A stretch of DNA of 64,000 bases from Oenococcus kitaharae DSM 17330 (GCF_000241055.1 NZ_CM001398.1:717190-781189), one strand, 5' to 3'; counted from the first letter of the stretch, positions 41,898 through 51,691 are shown. Notes: a model not told the origin generated them from the letters alone. Translations and numbers: made by a program.

Positions 41898-44123
41898 ATG
41901 TCAATTAGTGTCAATCAGCAAGCAAAAGTGTTTCATCTGCAGACAGCTCACAGCAGCTATATTTTTCATGTGATGGCAAACGGTGATTTAGGCCAATTAT
42001 ACTTTGGCCGCAAAATCCATGTTAAAGATCACTATGACAATCTGGCCAAACGCGAGCGGCGCGAAGCGATGGTTGCCTGGGGAAAGGACTTTGATGATTT
42101 TCAGCCCGATAATTTGAAGACCGAATATGCTGCTTTTGGCCGCGGCGATTTTAGAGATCCCGCTTATCAGATTGCAGCAGAGAACGGCAGCCGAATCAGT
42201 GAATTGGCATATGCCGGCTATCATATCGAAGACGGTAAGGCACGTTTGTCCGAACTGCCTTCAGCATTTAGCCAACCATCTGAAGGTGTGCAGACGTTGA
42301 CGATTGATCTTGCTGACCCATTGACTGGTTTGCAAGCCAGCCTGCATTACAGTGTCTTTGAACAGGAAGATGTGATCGTCCGAAGCACGACTTTTAGTAA
42401 TTTAAGTGACAACAAAATTATTTTAAGGCGGGCTATGAGTGCACAATTGGATCTGCCGGACAGCCGTTTCCAGATGATTAGTTTTGCCGGTTCTTGGGCG
42501 CGAGAAAGACAAGAAGTCAAAAATGCTCTAAAGCCCGGTATCCAGAGTGTCGGCAGCCTGCGAACCGCTTCGAGCCATCAGGAAAATCCTTTTATCATGC
42601 TGGCACGGCCAGAAACTAGCGAAGATACAGGCGACGTCTTTGCCTTTAATCTAATTTATTCTGGTAATTTTCTTGATCAGGTCGAAGTGAATCATTATGA
42701 TCTGACACGTGTTTTAATTGGCATTCACCCTGAAGAGTTTGCTTGGACGCTTGATCCCAACGAGAGTTTTCAAACACCTGAAGCCGTCTTGAGCTTTTCT
42801 AAGCAGGGTTTTAACCAATTGAGCCAGCAGCTGACGAATTTTTATGCCAATCATTTAGTCAATCCGCGTTTTGCCAAACAGCCGCGGCCGATTTTAGTCA
42901 ACAATTGGGAAGCGACTTACTTTGATTTTAATGAAGATAAATTATTGGCAATCGCCAAGAAAGCTGCTGAATTAGGCATTGAGCTTTTCGTCCTGGATGA
43001 CGGCTGGTTTGGCCATCGCGATGACGACCACACGTCTTTGGGTGATTGGTTCGTCGACAAAAAGAAACTGCCTCAAGGCTTGCCTCATCTAGCTGACGCT
43101 GTGCACGGGCTGGGTCTGAAATTCGGTCTCTGGTTTGAACCAGAAATGATTTCCATGGCCAGTGAGCTTTACAAAAAGCATCCAGACTGGCTAATCGTTT
43201 CGCCAAAACGTCAGCCAATCGCTGGCCGCAATCAGTATGTTCTCGATTTTACGCGTAATGAAATTGTTGACACTGTTTTCCAAATGATGGCGCAGCGCAT
43301 TGAAGAATCGCATCTGGATTATGTGAAATGGGACATGAATCGCTACATTACTGATATGTTCGGCAGCCAATTACCAGCTGACCGGCAATTAGAAATGGCA
43401 CATCGTTACATCTTGGGTGTTTATCATCTATACCAGCGTCTGATTGATCGTTTCCCAGATGTCTTATTTGAATCCTGTGCTTCGGGCGGTGGCCGCTTTG
43501 ATTTGGGCATGATGTATTACGCACCGCAGGCTTGGACCAGTGACAACACCGATGCACTTTCACGGATCCAAATCCAATATGGGACTTCTTATGGTTATGC
43601 ACCGTCGATGATGGGGGCCCACGTTTCTGACGTACCTAATTATCAGACTGGTCGCATCACGCCGCTATCGACACGGGGACGCGTTGCCTATTTCGGTGAT
43701 TTGGGTTACGAACTGGACATCACAAAGCTGTCCGAAAAAGAACAGCAGGAAATTAAAAAACAGGTTGCTTTTTACAAACGGCATCGGCAGCTTTTCCAAT
43801 TCGGTACTTTTTATCGCTTACAGAGTCCTTTTGCCGGCGATAAAAATGTCGCCAGCTGGGAAGTTGTCAATGCTGACCGGACACTAGCAATTGCGGCGAG
43901 ATACCAGTTTCTCAATCGGCCTAATCCAGCCTATCTGCGCCTGTATTTTATGGGCTTATCGCCAGATCGCCTATATCGCATCAATGGCAGTGAGGAAACA
44001 TTTTTCGGTGACGAACTGGAAGACGCCGGTTACGCCGTTGATCAGATTTTAGACATTAATCAGCCAATGACTGCTTCAGCAGATTTCAGTGCCCATCTAT
44101 TCATTGCACAAGCTGTCGAGTAA
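41898..44123 (+). CDS. aga: Alpha-galactosidase, glycoside hydrolase family 36
   Basis: Protein of 741 residues, a normal GH36 length. It removes terminal alpha-1,6-galactose from melibiose, raffinose and stachyose. Motifs: FVLDDGWFGHRDDD (~365), nucleophile Asp in VKWDMNR (~478), acid/base Asp in WTSDNTDALSRI (~548), and FESCASGGGRFDLG. No signal peptide, so it acts on sugar brought into the cell. It is alone, without an adjacent transporter, behind LacI-type operators, and ends at a terminator. Confidence 0.93.
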   Translation: MSISVNQQAKVFHLQTAHSSYIFHVMANGDLGQLYFGRKIHVKDHYDNLAKRERREAMVAWGKDFDDFQPDNLKTEYAAFGRGDFRDPAYQIAAENGSRISELAYAGYHIEDGKARLSELPSAFSQPSEGVQTLTIDLADPLTGLQASLHYSVFEQEDVIVRSTTFSNLSDNKIILRRAMSAQLDLPDSRFQMISFAGSWARERQEVKNALKPGIQSVGSLRTASSHQENPFIMLARPETSEDTGDVFAFNLIYSGNFLDQVEVNHYDLTRVLIGIHPEEFAWTLDPNESFQTPEAVLSFSKQGFNQLSQQLTNFYANHLVNPRFAKQPRPILVNNWEATYFDFNEDKLLAIAKKAAELGIELFVLDDGWFGHRDDDHTSLGDWFVDKKKLPQGLPHLADAVHGLGLKFGLWFEPEMISMASELYKKHPDWLIVSPKRQPIAGRNQYVLDFTRNEIVDTVFQMMAQRIEESHLDYVKWDMNRYITDMFGSQLPADRQLEMAHRYILGVYHLYQRLIDRFPDVLFESCASGGGRFDLGMMYYAPQAWTSDNTDALSRIQIQYGTSYGYAPSMMGAHVSDVPNYQTGRITPLSTRGRVAYFGDLGYELDITKLSEKEQQEIKKQVAFYKRHRQLFQFGTFYRLQSPFAGDKNVASWEVVNADRTLAIAARYQFLNRPNPAYLRLYFMGLSPDRLYRINGSEETFFGDELEDAGYAVDQILDINQPMTASADFSAHLFIAQAVE

Positions 44124-44155
44124 AAACCTCAACGATTATTTTCGTTGAGGTTTTT
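44122..44155 (+). terminator. Terminator of the alpha-galactosidase gene
   Basis: AAAAACCTCAACG (44122-44134) and CGTTGAGGTTTTT (44143-44155) form a 13-bp stem with an 8-nt loop; the stop codon is at its foot. Confidence 0.9.
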
Positions 44156-44184
44156 ACTATATATAATGAGAACAAGGAGCCCTT

Positions 44185-44340
44185 ATGACGATAATCATTG
44201 TTCTGGCACTGTTGCTGATTGCGGTTGTTTTGTTGCTCGTTTTTGCAAGAAGGTCATACAGAGAAGCTCGACAGGCTGGCAAAAATCCGATTATTGCAGC
44301 TTTTTCGGCCATATGGGATTTACTTTTAGAGCGTCTTTAA
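44185..44340 (+). CDS. Small membrane protein, 51 residues
   Basis: ATG 44185 follows aaggagccctt and encodes 51 residues: one long hydrophobic helix (residues 2-20), a basic turn (ARRSYREARQAGKN), then an amphipathic helix ending in WDLLLERL. TATAAT lies 18 nt before the start codon. The TAA overlaps by two bases the stop of the convergent MFS gene. No family recognised. Confidence 0.65.
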   Translation: MTIIIVLALLLIAVVLLLVFARRSYREARQAGKNPIIAAFSAIWDLLLERL

Positions 44341-45740
44341 GCGGTTTGCCTGCTAGTCTTGTCCTTGCCTTTGATTTGAAAGGCGACGATTAGAATCAGA
44401 ACAGCCAGTACAAAAGCGAAAATAAAGGCAAAGCGCGAAGCAGACATGAATCTGGCTGCTGTGTTTTGCAGCGGATGCAGTGTCCCGCCGAAGACCAGCA
44501 GGCTATTTGTAATTGAAGTTGATAAAGCACCCATAATCTGCTGACAGGTATTCATAATTGTGCTGCCGTCACTGGAATGTGCGGCTGACAGGCTTCTCAG
44601 TGAATAACTTTGAGCCGGCGGAAACAGCATGGCCGAGCCTGACAGCAGCATACTTTGGGCAGAGATAATATAAGGAATGCCGCTTTTTAAATTGATGATC
44701 GACATCATAATCAAGCCGGCGATAAAAATCACAGTACCTGTCAAGACGAGATATCGAGCACCGAAACGGTCAGATAGACGGCCGGCGATCACGGAAATCA
44801 CGGCGTTTAACACACCGGCTGGTAGTAAAATCCAGCCCGTCGTATTTGCTTTCTGGCCTAAACCGTTTTGCAGCATTTGCGGCAATAAGTACATGGCGGC
44901 CAGCACAATACCGAAGTTAAAAATAACAATCAAAGTGCCATTGCGATAGCGCGAATTGGTTAGTATTTTGAAATTCAAGATGGGACGGTTGATACGCAAT
45001 TGCCGATGGATATAAATAAACAAAATCAATAGGGATAGCAAAATCAGAATGATCACGATCGGAGAGGCGATGCCTAAGTTGCTGATAAGGCCGACCGAAC
45101 TGACCAGCAAGCCGAAACCAAGCATAGACAAGATAACCGACAGCCAATCAACTCTTGGATGTGTCTGTTCGATCACATTAGGCATCGTGAAAATCGTCAA
45201 GAGCAGTGATAATAGCAGAAAAGGCAAAAAGAGCCAAAAAATCCAGCGCCAAGACAAAGAATCAATAATAATTCCTGATAAAGTCGGGCCGATGACTGGT
45301 GCAAAACCCATAACGACACCAATCACACCCATGACGCTGCCGAATTTATTGCTGGGAAAAATAATCGTGGCAATTGTGAACATAAGGGGAATGAAGAGAC
45401 CGGTAGCGATTCCTTGGATGGTTCGGCCGATCAATAAGACGGTAAAACTGTTTGCGCAGGCCGCAATCACCGATCCTAGAGCGAAAATAAAAATCGCAAA
45501 AATAATAATATCTTTGGTCTTAAACCAGTGTGAAATTAGAGTCGATAGTGGTAACGCTAAACCGATCATCAGCATATAAGCGATGACCAGCCACTGTATC
45601 GCTGCTGACGAGACCGAAAAAGTCTCGCGCAAGACGGGCAGCGCGATGTTAAGCGAAGTCTCGGAAAATAATCCGAGAAAATTAACGACTAAAATACCTA
45701 AAATGACCACAAAGGGCCGACGAACTTGTTTATTTGCCAT
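44337..45740 (-). CDS. MFS drug-efflux transporter, DHA2 (EmrB/QacA) type
   Basis: Protein of 467 residues with about 14 membrane segments. The N-terminal pattern LGLFSETSLNIALPVL and GRTIQGIATGLFIPLMF (helix 4-5 motif), together with PVIGPTLSGIIIDSLSWRWIF (motif C), are typical DHA2 features. It is co-directional with the MarR gene 22 nt upstream and very likely repressed by it. ggagcaaaaa is the ribosome site. Substrate unknown. Confidence 0.9.
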   Translation of the reverse strand: MANKQVRRPFVVILGILVVNFLGLFSETSLNIALPVLRETFSVSSAAIQWLVIAYMLMIGLALPLSTLISHWFKTKDIIIFAIFIFALGSVIAACANSFTVLLIGRTIQGIATGLFIPLMFTIATIIFPSNKFGSVMGVIGVVMGFAPVIGPTLSGIIIDSLSWRWIFWLFLPFLLLSLLLTIFTMPNVIEQTHPRVDWLSVILSMLGFGLLVSSVGLISNLGIASPIVIILILLSLLILFIYIHRQLRINRPILNFKILTNSRYRNGTLIVIFNFGIVLAAMYLLPQMLQNGLGQKANTTGWILLPAGVLNAVISVIAGRLSDRFGARYLVLTGTVIFIAGLIMMSIINLKSGIPYIISAQSMLLSGSAMLFPPAQSYSLRSLSAAHSSDGSTIMNTCQQIMGALSTSITNSLLVFGGTLHPLQNTAARFMSASRFAFIFAFVLAVLILIVAFQIKGKDKTSRQTA

Positions 45741-45762
45741 TTTTTGCTCCTGAAAGATAGAT

Positions 45763-46182
45763 TTATGATTGATCGCTGATTTTATTTAATAAATCAGCGA
45801 GCTCCTGCTTTTGCTGGTCATTGAGCCGATTTAAAATTGTCCGGCCGGCCTGGCTGCCGTTTATCTGCAATTCATGACACAGCTGGCGGCCTTTTTCTGT
45901 CAGATAAACTTGTTTGACACGCTTATCTGCGCTTGAAATACCTGTCTGAAGCAAAGATTTGCTTTTTAGGCGCTCAATCATTCGGCATGCAGCCTGATGA
46001 CTGATTTTGAGATAATTTTTTAGATCAACAATATCCGCATCCGGATGTGCACGAAAGTAAAACAAAGTCTCTGATTGGTTGGACGTCAACTGATGCTTTT
46101 TGAGGTCGACGCTGCGCCAAGCAATCAGCTGATGACCCAGTTTTAAAATTTGGCGTTCAAGTGTAAAGTCCTGGTCTGACAA
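45763..46182 (-). CDS. MarR-family repressor of the adjacent MFS pump
   Basis: Protein of 139 residues starting at TTG after a strong ggaggt. Winged HTH: NYLKISHQAACRMIERLKSKSLLQTGISSADKRVKQVYLT. It is transcribed with the DHA2 pump. A perfect 10-bp inverted repeat lies at its own promoter, fitting autorepression lifted by a toxic ligand. Confidence 0.9.
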   Translation of the reverse strand: MSDQDFTLERQILKLGHQLIAWRSVDLKKHQLTSNQSETLFYFRAHPDADIVDLKNYLKISHQAACRMIERLKSKSLLQTGISSADKRVKQVYLTEKGRQLCHELQINGSQAGRTILNRLNDQQKQELADLLNKISDQS

Positions 46183-46200
46183 AGGAACCTCCGTTCAAGA

Positions 46201-46222
46201 ATTATACAACAGGTTGTATAAT
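46201..46222 (-). promoter_or_regulatory. MarR operator over the MarR/MFS promoter
   Basis: ATTATACAAC (46201-46210), 2 nt, GTTGTATAAT (46213-46222): perfect arms. On the minus strand the repeat holds the -10 TATAAT, with TTCTCA 17 nt upstream of it. Confidence 0.85.
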
Positions 46223-46305
46223 TTGAGAAACAGTTCGCAGTCAGAACCAACCAGCTTCACGTTTGATACTGCACAATCCAGATGAATTTTCGTTACTATT
46301 TAACT

Positions 46306-46974
46306 ATGAGTAAACTTGTTTTAATTCGTCATGGCCAATCAACCGCTAATCGTGATAATGTCTTTACGGGTTGGTCGGATGCACCTTTGACTGATAAAGG
46401 CATTGCCCAAGCGCATATTGCCGGGCGTGAGTTAGCAGAATCGGACACTCAATTTGATATCGTCCTCACTTCAGTCCTGCAGCGCGCAATCGTTACCAGC
46501 TACATTGTGATGGACGAAATTCATCAGCCTTGGCTGCCGATTATAAAAAGCTGGCGTTTAAATGAACGCCATTATGGCGCTTTGAAAGGCTTAAACAAGG
46601 CTAAGACTGCCAAAAAATATGGCGACCAGCAGGTTCGTGAATGGCGCCGCAGCTATACCTTGATGCCGCCGCTTTTACAGCATCCTGATCAGGACCGCCG
46701 TTATCGGGCATCGGCCGTGATCGAACCTTTGGGCGAATCAGCTGAGATGTCTTGGCAACGTGTCAAACCTTTTTGGGAGGACCAAATCGCGGCAAACTTA
46801 AGGGCATCGAAAAATGTTTTGCTGGTCGCTCACGGCTCTTCCATTCGCGTTCTTTTAAAATTCTTGGATCGGGTTAATGATGCGGATTTTATGAATGTCG
46901 AAGTTGGAAACGGTGAGCCGATTGTCTATGATTTTGATAATCAATTGCACATTCTCTCTAAGACCAATCTGTAA
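46306..46974 (+). CDS. gpmA: 2,3-bisphosphoglycerate-dependent phosphoglycerate mutase
   Basis: Protein of 222 residues. The phospho-His is in LVLIRHGQSTANRDNVFTGW; further motifs are LNERHYGALKGLNK and the second His in LLVAHGSSIR. It interconverts 3- and 2-phosphoglycerate in glycolysis. ATG 46306 gives the standard MSKLVLIRHG start; an ATG at 46282 would add an odd extension. No SD: TACTAT ends 6 nt before ATG, suggesting a leaderless message. Confidence 0.93.
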   Translation: MSKLVLIRHGQSTANRDNVFTGWSDAPLTDKGIAQAHIAGRELAESDTQFDIVLTSVLQRAIVTSYIVMDEIHQPWLPIIKSWRLNERHYGALKGLNKAKTAKKYGDQQVREWRRSYTLMPPLLQHPDQDRRYRASAVIEPLGESAEMSWQRVKPFWEDQIAANLRASKNVLLVAHGSSIRVLLKFLDRVNDADFMNVEVGNGEPIVYDFDNQLHILSKTNL

Positions 46975-47105
46975 AATTAGTACCGAAAATGCCCACAGAC
47001 ATTGTTTTGCAGATACAGCTTTCGATTGATTAAAGTTCAAGTCCCTATATTTTAATTTATTTTCATGCAATACTAGGCAGTATAAAATGAATTGAGGAGG
47101 TAATT

Positions 47106-47384
47106 ATGGATGATCAAACATTAATGAAGAAAGCGCTGCTGTCGACGGCCTTGCATTTTTCTTATAAAAATCTGAATCTGCCTGTCTGGATTTCGGCCAT
47201 CAATGGTGAATTTATTTCTGCAGCCGAATCTTACGACGCCGATGTGACGGATGTCCAATTGTATTTCACAGGATCTAAAAGCGGCGATAATTACCACGCA
47301 TCGGGTTCCTTTGAATTTGCAGGCGGTACTCAGACGGCTGATCTTGATATTCCGCTTAGTGATGGCCAGGCTGAGGCTGAATAA
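47106..47384 (+). CDS. Unrecognised 92-residue acidic protein
   Basis: Starts after gaggaggtaatt. No signal or membrane helix. It has alternating polar strands with aromatic residues (ADVTDVQLYFTGSKSGDNYHASGSFEFAGG), ending in acidic DGQAEAE, so it is probably a small beta-rich cytosolic protein. The stop codon directly abuts the GTG of the tag gene, so the two are co-translated. Function unknown. Confidence 0.7.
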   Translation: MDDQTLMKKALLSTALHFSYKNLNLPVWISAINGEFISAAESYDADVTDVQLYFTGSKSGDNYHASGSFEFAGGTQTADLDIPLSDGQAEAE

Positions 47385-47996
47385 GTGACGGTTTTATCGA
47401 CACAATCTTTAAAAGCCGATGATGGCAAACGGCGTTGTCAATGGCTGACAAACTATAAAGTTTGGGACGATATGACTGTTTATCATGATAATGAGTGGGG
47501 CCGTCCTAGCCATAATTACCGTTATTTATTCGAGCTGCTTTGTTTGGAGACTTATCAGGCTGGTTTGAGCTGGGAAATTGTTTTGAAAAAACGCGCTGCA
47601 TTTCAACGTGCTTTTTTTAATTTTGATATTCAAAAGGTCGCCGAATTAACCTCAATCGATTCTTTGATGGCTGACAGCGGCCTGATTCGCAACCGCCTAA
47701 AACTACAGGCGACAATTAACAATGCGCGTGCCGTTTTAAACACGCAGAAGCAGTATGGCTCTTTTGATAACTATCTTTGGCATTTTACCGATGGTCAGAT
47801 AATTGACCACCACATTACCGATCCTGTCCAGATTCCGGCACAAAATGATTTATCGCAGTTGGTAGCCAAACAGATGAAAAAAGATGCCTTCAAGTTTACC
47901 GGCCCGGTGACAATATACTCTTATCTGCAAGGCGCCGGCGTTATCAATGATCATGAAGCTGTTTGTGCTTTCAACCCGAATCGGCAATTAGACTAA
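47385..47996 (+). CDS. tag: DNA-3-methyladenine glycosylase I
   Basis: Protein of 203 residues. Tag family features: RCQWLTN near the N terminus (Cys zinc ligand), YHDNEWGRPSHNYRYLFELLCLETYQAGLSWEIVLKKR with the catalytic Glu region, and the C-terminal DHEAVCAF (zinc His and Cys). It excises 3-methyladenine from alkylated DNA. GTG start immediately follows the previous stop; about 12 residues precede the usual family start, so MxRCxW-type starts further in are possible. Confidence 0.92.
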   Translation: MTVLSTQSLKADDGKRRCQWLTNYKVWDDMTVYHDNEWGRPSHNYRYLFELLCLETYQAGLSWEIVLKKRAAFQRAFFNFDIQKVAELTSIDSLMADSGLIRNRLKLQATINNARAVLNTQKQYGSFDNYLWHFTDGQIIDHHITDPVQIPAQNDLSQLVAKQMKKDAFKFTGPVTIYSYLQGAGVINDHEAVCAFNPNRQLD

Positions 47997-48134
47997 TTAT
48001 CATTTTTCTATTCAAAAATTAAAATATTGTCAAATATCCGTTTGCTGCAGTGAATTTTTGTTCTAATTGTGCGTAACAGCCCTTTCGTCCTTTGGACCGT
48101 CAAGTGACAAAAAATATGAAAGCAGGTCATATAT

Positions 48135-49169
48135 ATGGATGATTTTATCCAATTTTTAAAACGGAAGAATGTCAAGCTCTATCTGACACTAGCACTTTTA
48201 ATTCTTGTGATTTACTTTTTACGTGCTTTCATGGGGATTGTTCTATTGACAACAATTTTCGCTTATTTAGCCATTAAATCCAGCTTGTATTTTAAAAAAC
48301 GCTTTCAAGTTCCTTATCTGCTTGCCGTGGTGTCCTTGTACATATTGATCTTGGGATTATTGGCGGCAGCTATTTCTTACGCTGCGCCTTTGCTAGTCGA
48401 CCAGCTTAAGGTCATTCCACAAATGGTTTCCAAAGCGATCATTAACCACCCGCTTTTAAATCGCAGTATTAACCGATTAGTGAATCGCTTCATTCATAGT
48501 AGCGAGATGGTGTCCAATAGCCGGAACGTCGTGGTAACGGGTTTTCGTGAAGCCGGCCATGTCGGCCGCGGATTGACACATTTTGTGCTGGCTGTTTTTC
48601 TTAGCTTTGTTTACAGCATTTCCCGCCCACGGATTCTTTCATTCGGCAAAGAATTTTTGAAATCGCCTTATCACGAATTTTTCGGAAATGTGCATTTTCT
48701 GGCACGCAAATTTGTGTTGATCTTAGGCAAAATTATCGAAACGCAGCTGCTGATCTGTACGATTAATACTTTTTTAATGACTATCGGTCTTTTCTTTTTG
48801 AGAATGCCTGACTTGCTCCTGCTGGCAATTATCGTCTTTCTTCTTGGCCTGATACCCGTTGCAGGCGTTTTAATTTCTGTCATTCCACTGACAGTGATTG
48901 CTTTTGCTTCTGGCGGCCTTATTCGTGTTGCCGAAGTGATTGTGCTGGTTATCGTGATTCACATGTTCGAATCATATTTTCTGCATCCACGCCTTATGGC
49001 CGACCGGACGGATTTACCTGTCTTCATTGCTTTTATTACCTTAATCGTGATGAGCAAGCTAATTGGTGATTGGGGACTGATTGTGGGATTACCGATTGTC
49101 TCCTTTTTCTTGGATATTTTTGGTATTCACAGCTCTGAAAAAAGCCGCAAGCCGAAAAATAATGGTTGA
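48135..49169 (+). CDS. AI-2E family transporter
   Basis: Protein of 344 residues with about eight membrane helices and the family's conserved segment FLLGLIPVAGVLISVIPLTVIAF, followed by ESYFLHPRLMADRTDLPVF near the C terminus. Members export diverse small molecules or ions; autoinducer-2 export is known for only a few, so no substrate is claimed. agcagg lies upstream. It ends next to the convergent acetyltransferase gene. Confidence 0.88.
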   Translation: MDDFIQFLKRKNVKLYLTLALLILVIYFLRAFMGIVLLTTIFAYLAIKSSLYFKKRFQVPYLLAVVSLYILILGLLAAAISYAAPLLVDQLKVIPQMVSKAIINHPLLNRSINRLVNRFIHSSEMVSNSRNVVVTGFREAGHVGRGLTHFVLAVFLSFVYSISRPRILSFGKEFLKSPYHEFFGNVHFLARKFVLILGKIIETQLLICTINTFLMTIGLFFLRMPDLLLLAIIVFLLGLIPVAGVLISVIPLTVIAFASGGLIRVAEVIVLVIVIHMFESYFLHPRLMADRTDLPVFIAFITLIVMSKLIGDWGLIVGLPIVSFFLDIFGIHSSEKSRKPKNNG

Positions 49170-49174
49170 GTATT

Positions 49175-49465
49175 TTATGCTTTAAAAGTAAGTTTGGCGT
49201 ATTCGGGATTTTTTAAAAATGCTGCTTTAGCATAGGGACAAACAGGCTTGACGCGTTTTCCTGCAGCAGCAGCATCGCTTACTGCCTGTTTGAGTATTCT
49301 GCTCGCTAAGCCGTGCCCGCGATAGTCGGGATCTACTCGAATACTGTCGATACTGATCGCATTCTTTCCAGCGATTTCGCTGTATAACAGCTCGGCTATT
49401 GTTTTGCCATCCGAATTTTCAATGAAATAGCGGCCATGTTCCTGCTTAATTGCATTTTCTGTCAT
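49175..49465 (-). CDS. GNAT-type small N-acetyltransferase (PF14542 type)
   Basis: Protein of 96 residues, a short single-domain GNAT. The acetyl-CoA loop is DPDYRGHGLASRIL, and the family ending VKPVCPYAKAAFLKNPEY is clear. The substrate is unknown. No SD: on the minus strand TAAAAT ends 6 nt before ATG, again the leaderless arrangement. Confidence 0.88.
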   Translation of the reverse strand: MTENAIKQEHGRYFIENSDGKTIAELLYSEIAGKNAISIDSIRVDPDYRGHGLASRILKQAVSDAAAAGKRVKPVCPYAKAAFLKNPEYAKLTFKA

Positions 49466-49573
49466 AAGTCTATTTTACAAAGCTTCGATGGCTTTTATAA
49501 TGGGGTTGTAGCTATTAATTTTGGGAACAAATAAAAAATCTCCAATCAGATTTATCGCAATAGGGAGAGCAAT

Positions 49574-49756
49574 ATGAACATGAAATTTGTCAAACGCGGT
49601 CATTATACGGCTGAGGAGTTACGGGATATTCATTCTGGTACGGCTCAGCAAATGGACTACTTGAACAAACACATCGAGAGCATGGAACAAACCTACGAGC
49701 GGCATATGCCTAGTGGTGATCATATGCTGGATGAGTATTCAGAAAACAGCAAGTAA
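49574..49756 (+). CDS. Unrecognised 60-residue hydrophilic protein
   Basis: Starts after agggagagcaat (ATG 49574, second ATG 49580). Predicted all-helical, charged, with no membrane segment: YTAEELRDIHSGTAQQMDYLNKHIESMEQTYERH. It has its own terminator directly after the stop. Function unknown. Confidence 0.7.
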   Translation: MNMKFVKRGHYTAEELRDIHSGTAQQMDYLNKHIESMEQTYERHMPSGDHMLDEYSENSK

Positions 49757-49759
49757 ATT

Positions 49760-49785
49760 AACCGAAGACAGCTTCGGTTTTTATT
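49760..49785 (+). terminator. Terminator before dut
   Basis: AACCGAAG (49760-49767) and CTTCGGTT (49772-49779) form an 8-bp stem with a 4-nt loop, then T-rich sequence. Confidence 0.85.
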
Positions 49786-49829
49786 TTGGCCTTTTTTAAA
49801 TAATCAGCTGATTCCGTATAATGAGTTAT

Positions 49830-50282
49830 ATGACAAAAGAACGCGGATTTGAAATTGTTACAAAATACGAGCAGGCAGGTATTCAATTACCAAAAAGAGC
49901 CACTGCTCATGCCGCTGGCTATGATATCCAAGCAGCTGCTGATATGCTGATCCCGGCAGACGGCACAATCAAATTGGTTCCAACCGGTTTGAAGGCTTAT
50001 ATGCAGACGAACGAAGTCCTGTATTTGATCAATCGTTCTTCAGGACCGTATAAGCGCGGCCTGGTGCTGCCTAATTCAGTCGGTGTGATTGATGCTGACT
50101 ACTATAATAATGAAAAAAATGAGGGCGAGATCTTTGTGCAGATACAGTCAATCTCTGGCCAAAATGTTCAGATTAAAAAAGGCGACCGGATCGTGCAGGC
50201 AATCTTCATGCCCTTTTTGACTGTGGACGATGATCGTGCAGCCGGCCTCCGTCAAGGCGGATTTGGTTCGACAGGGGAGTAA
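49830..50282 (+). CDS. dut: dUTP diphosphatase
   Basis: About 150 residues. Trimeric dUTPase motifs in order: AAGYDIQA (I), [11 protein letters not shown] (II), [17 protein letters not shown] (III, catalytic Asp), GDRIVQAIF (IV) and RQGGFGSTG (V). It removes dUTP and supplies dUMP. ATG 49830 is preferred to ATG 49821, because TATAAT (49817-49822) is a clear -10 box ending 7 nt before it; that box overlaps the earlier ATG. The message would then be leaderless. It is followed directly by radA. Confidence 0.92.
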   Translation: MTKERGFEIVTKYEQAGIQLPKRATAHAAGYDIQAAADMLIPADGTIKLVPTGLKAYMQTNEVLYLINRSSGPYKRGLVLPNSVGVIDADYYNNEKNEGEIFVQIQSISGQNVQIKKGDRIVQAIFMPFLTVDDDRAAGLRQGGFGSTGE

Positions 50283-50284
50283 AG

Positions 50285-51691
50285 TTGGCAAAACAAAAAA
50301 CACAATTTGTCTGTTCTAACTGTGGATATACGAGTGCCGGTTATTTAGGACGCTGCCCGAATTGTGGTCAGTGGAATACGTTAGTCGAAGAAAAAATTGT
50401 GCCGGATACCGTTGTTAACCGCAAGGCTAGAATCAGTCTTGATGGCCGCGTGGCCAAGCCGCAACGTATATCGGAAATTTCCGGCAACGAAACACCGCGT
50501 GTTCAGACCGGCATGCAGGAATTAAATCGTGTCCTAGGCGGTGGTATTGTACCGGGCAGCCTGGTTCTAATCGGTGGGGATCCTGGCATTGGCAAATCTA
50601 CCTTGATGCTGCAGGTATCCGGCCAGCTGACCGAGACCGGTGGCAGTGTTCTCTATGTTTCTGGTGAAGAATCGGCCAACCAGATTAAACTGCGAGCTGA
50701 TCGGCTGGGTGTTGGTTCTGACGATTTTGTTGTCTATCCGGAGACAGATATGCAGCAGATCGAATCTGTGATTCAGCAGATGGAGCCTGATTTTTTGGTG
50801 ATTGACTCTGTTCAAACAATGCAGGAACCCGATTTGCAGTCTCCAATCGGATCTGTTGCCCAAGTTCGTGAAGTGACGGCTGATCTGATGCAGATTGCCA
50901 AGACGAACGGAATTACGATTTTTATTGTTGGCCATGTGACAAAAGACGGTGCAATTGCCGGGCCGAAGATTTTGGAACATATGGTGGATACGGTTCTTTA
51001 TTTTGAAGGGGATGCCAATTACAAATACCGTATTTTAAGAACGGTCAAGAATCGTTTTGGGTCAACCAACGAATTAGGTATTTTTGAGATGCGTGATCGC
51101 GGCCTGCGCGAAGTATCTAATCCTTCAGAAATTTTTCTAGAAGAACGCTTGGCCGGCGCGACAGGGTCCTCAATCACGGCCAGTATGGAAGGCACGCGAC
51201 CGATTTTAGTTGAAGTACAAGCTTTGGTCGCGCCGACTGTCTTTGGTAATGCACAGCGTGTCACGACTGGTGTTGATCGTAATCGTGTCGCTCAAATCCT
51301 GGCTGTTTTGGAAAAACACGCTAATCTGCTGCTGCAGAACCAAGATGCCCACGTGCGGATTACAGGCGGCGTCAAAATTGATGAACCGGCGGCTGATTTG
51401 GCAATTGCACTAGCCGTGGCGAGTTCTTATCATGAAAAAGCGACCAGCCCTTCGGATGTCTTTTTAGGTGAAGTCGGCTTGGGTGGTGAAGTCCGCTCGA
51501 TTTCATTGATTGAAGATCGTCTCAAAGAGACAGCCAAGCTGGGTTTTAAGCGTGCGATTATTTCCAAAAATAATCTTCCGGGAACGATTCTGCCTGAGGG
51601 TCTGCAAGTGATTGGTGTCGCGACGCTGGAAGAAGCGCTGAAAATCGGGCTGGGCTTGCAGCGTTATACGAGGCAGGACAATTTGAACTGA
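50285..51691 (+). CDS. radA: DNA repair protein RadA
   Basis: Protein of 468 residues, TTG start 2 nt after the dut stop with ggggag upstream. Domains: C4 zinc finger [21 protein letters not shown] (residues ~8-30), RecA-like ATPase with Walker [11 protein letters not shown] (~95), the RadA KNRFGST motif (~255) and a C-terminal Lon-like domain. It promotes branch migration in recombination repair. Confidence 0.96.
   Translation: MAKQKTQFVCSNCGYTSAGYLGRCPNCGQWNTLVEEKIVPDTVVNRKARISLDGRVAKPQRISEISGNETPRVQTGMQELNRVLGGGIVPGSLVLIGGDPGIGKSTLMLQVSGQLTETGGSVLYVSGEESANQIKLRADRLGVGSDDFVVYPETDMQQIESVIQQMEPDFLVIDSVQTMQEPDLQSPIGSVAQVREVTADLMQIAKTNGITIFIVGHVTKDGAIAGPKILEHMVDTVLYFEGDANYKYRILRTVKNRFGSTNELGIFEMRDRGLREVSNPSEIFLEERLAGATGSSITASMEGTRPILVEVQALVAPTVFGNAQRVTTGVDRNRVAQILAVLEKHANLLLQNQDAHVRITGGVKIDEPAADLAIALAVASSYHEKATSPSDVFLGEVGLGGEVRSISLIEDRLKETAKLGFKRAIISKNNLPGTILPEGLQVIGVATLEEALKIGLGLQRYTRQDNLN

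Noticed and set aside
44145-44393. 82-residue plus-strand frame
   Set aside because: Begins in the terminator of the alpha-galactosidase gene and uses a different frame from the 51-residue protein, which has the SD and sensible hydrophobic profile.
45049-45579. 176-residue plus-strand open frame
   Set aside because: Lies antisense inside the DHA2 transporter gene, without a ribosome site or recognisable protein; a mirror of membrane-helix codons.
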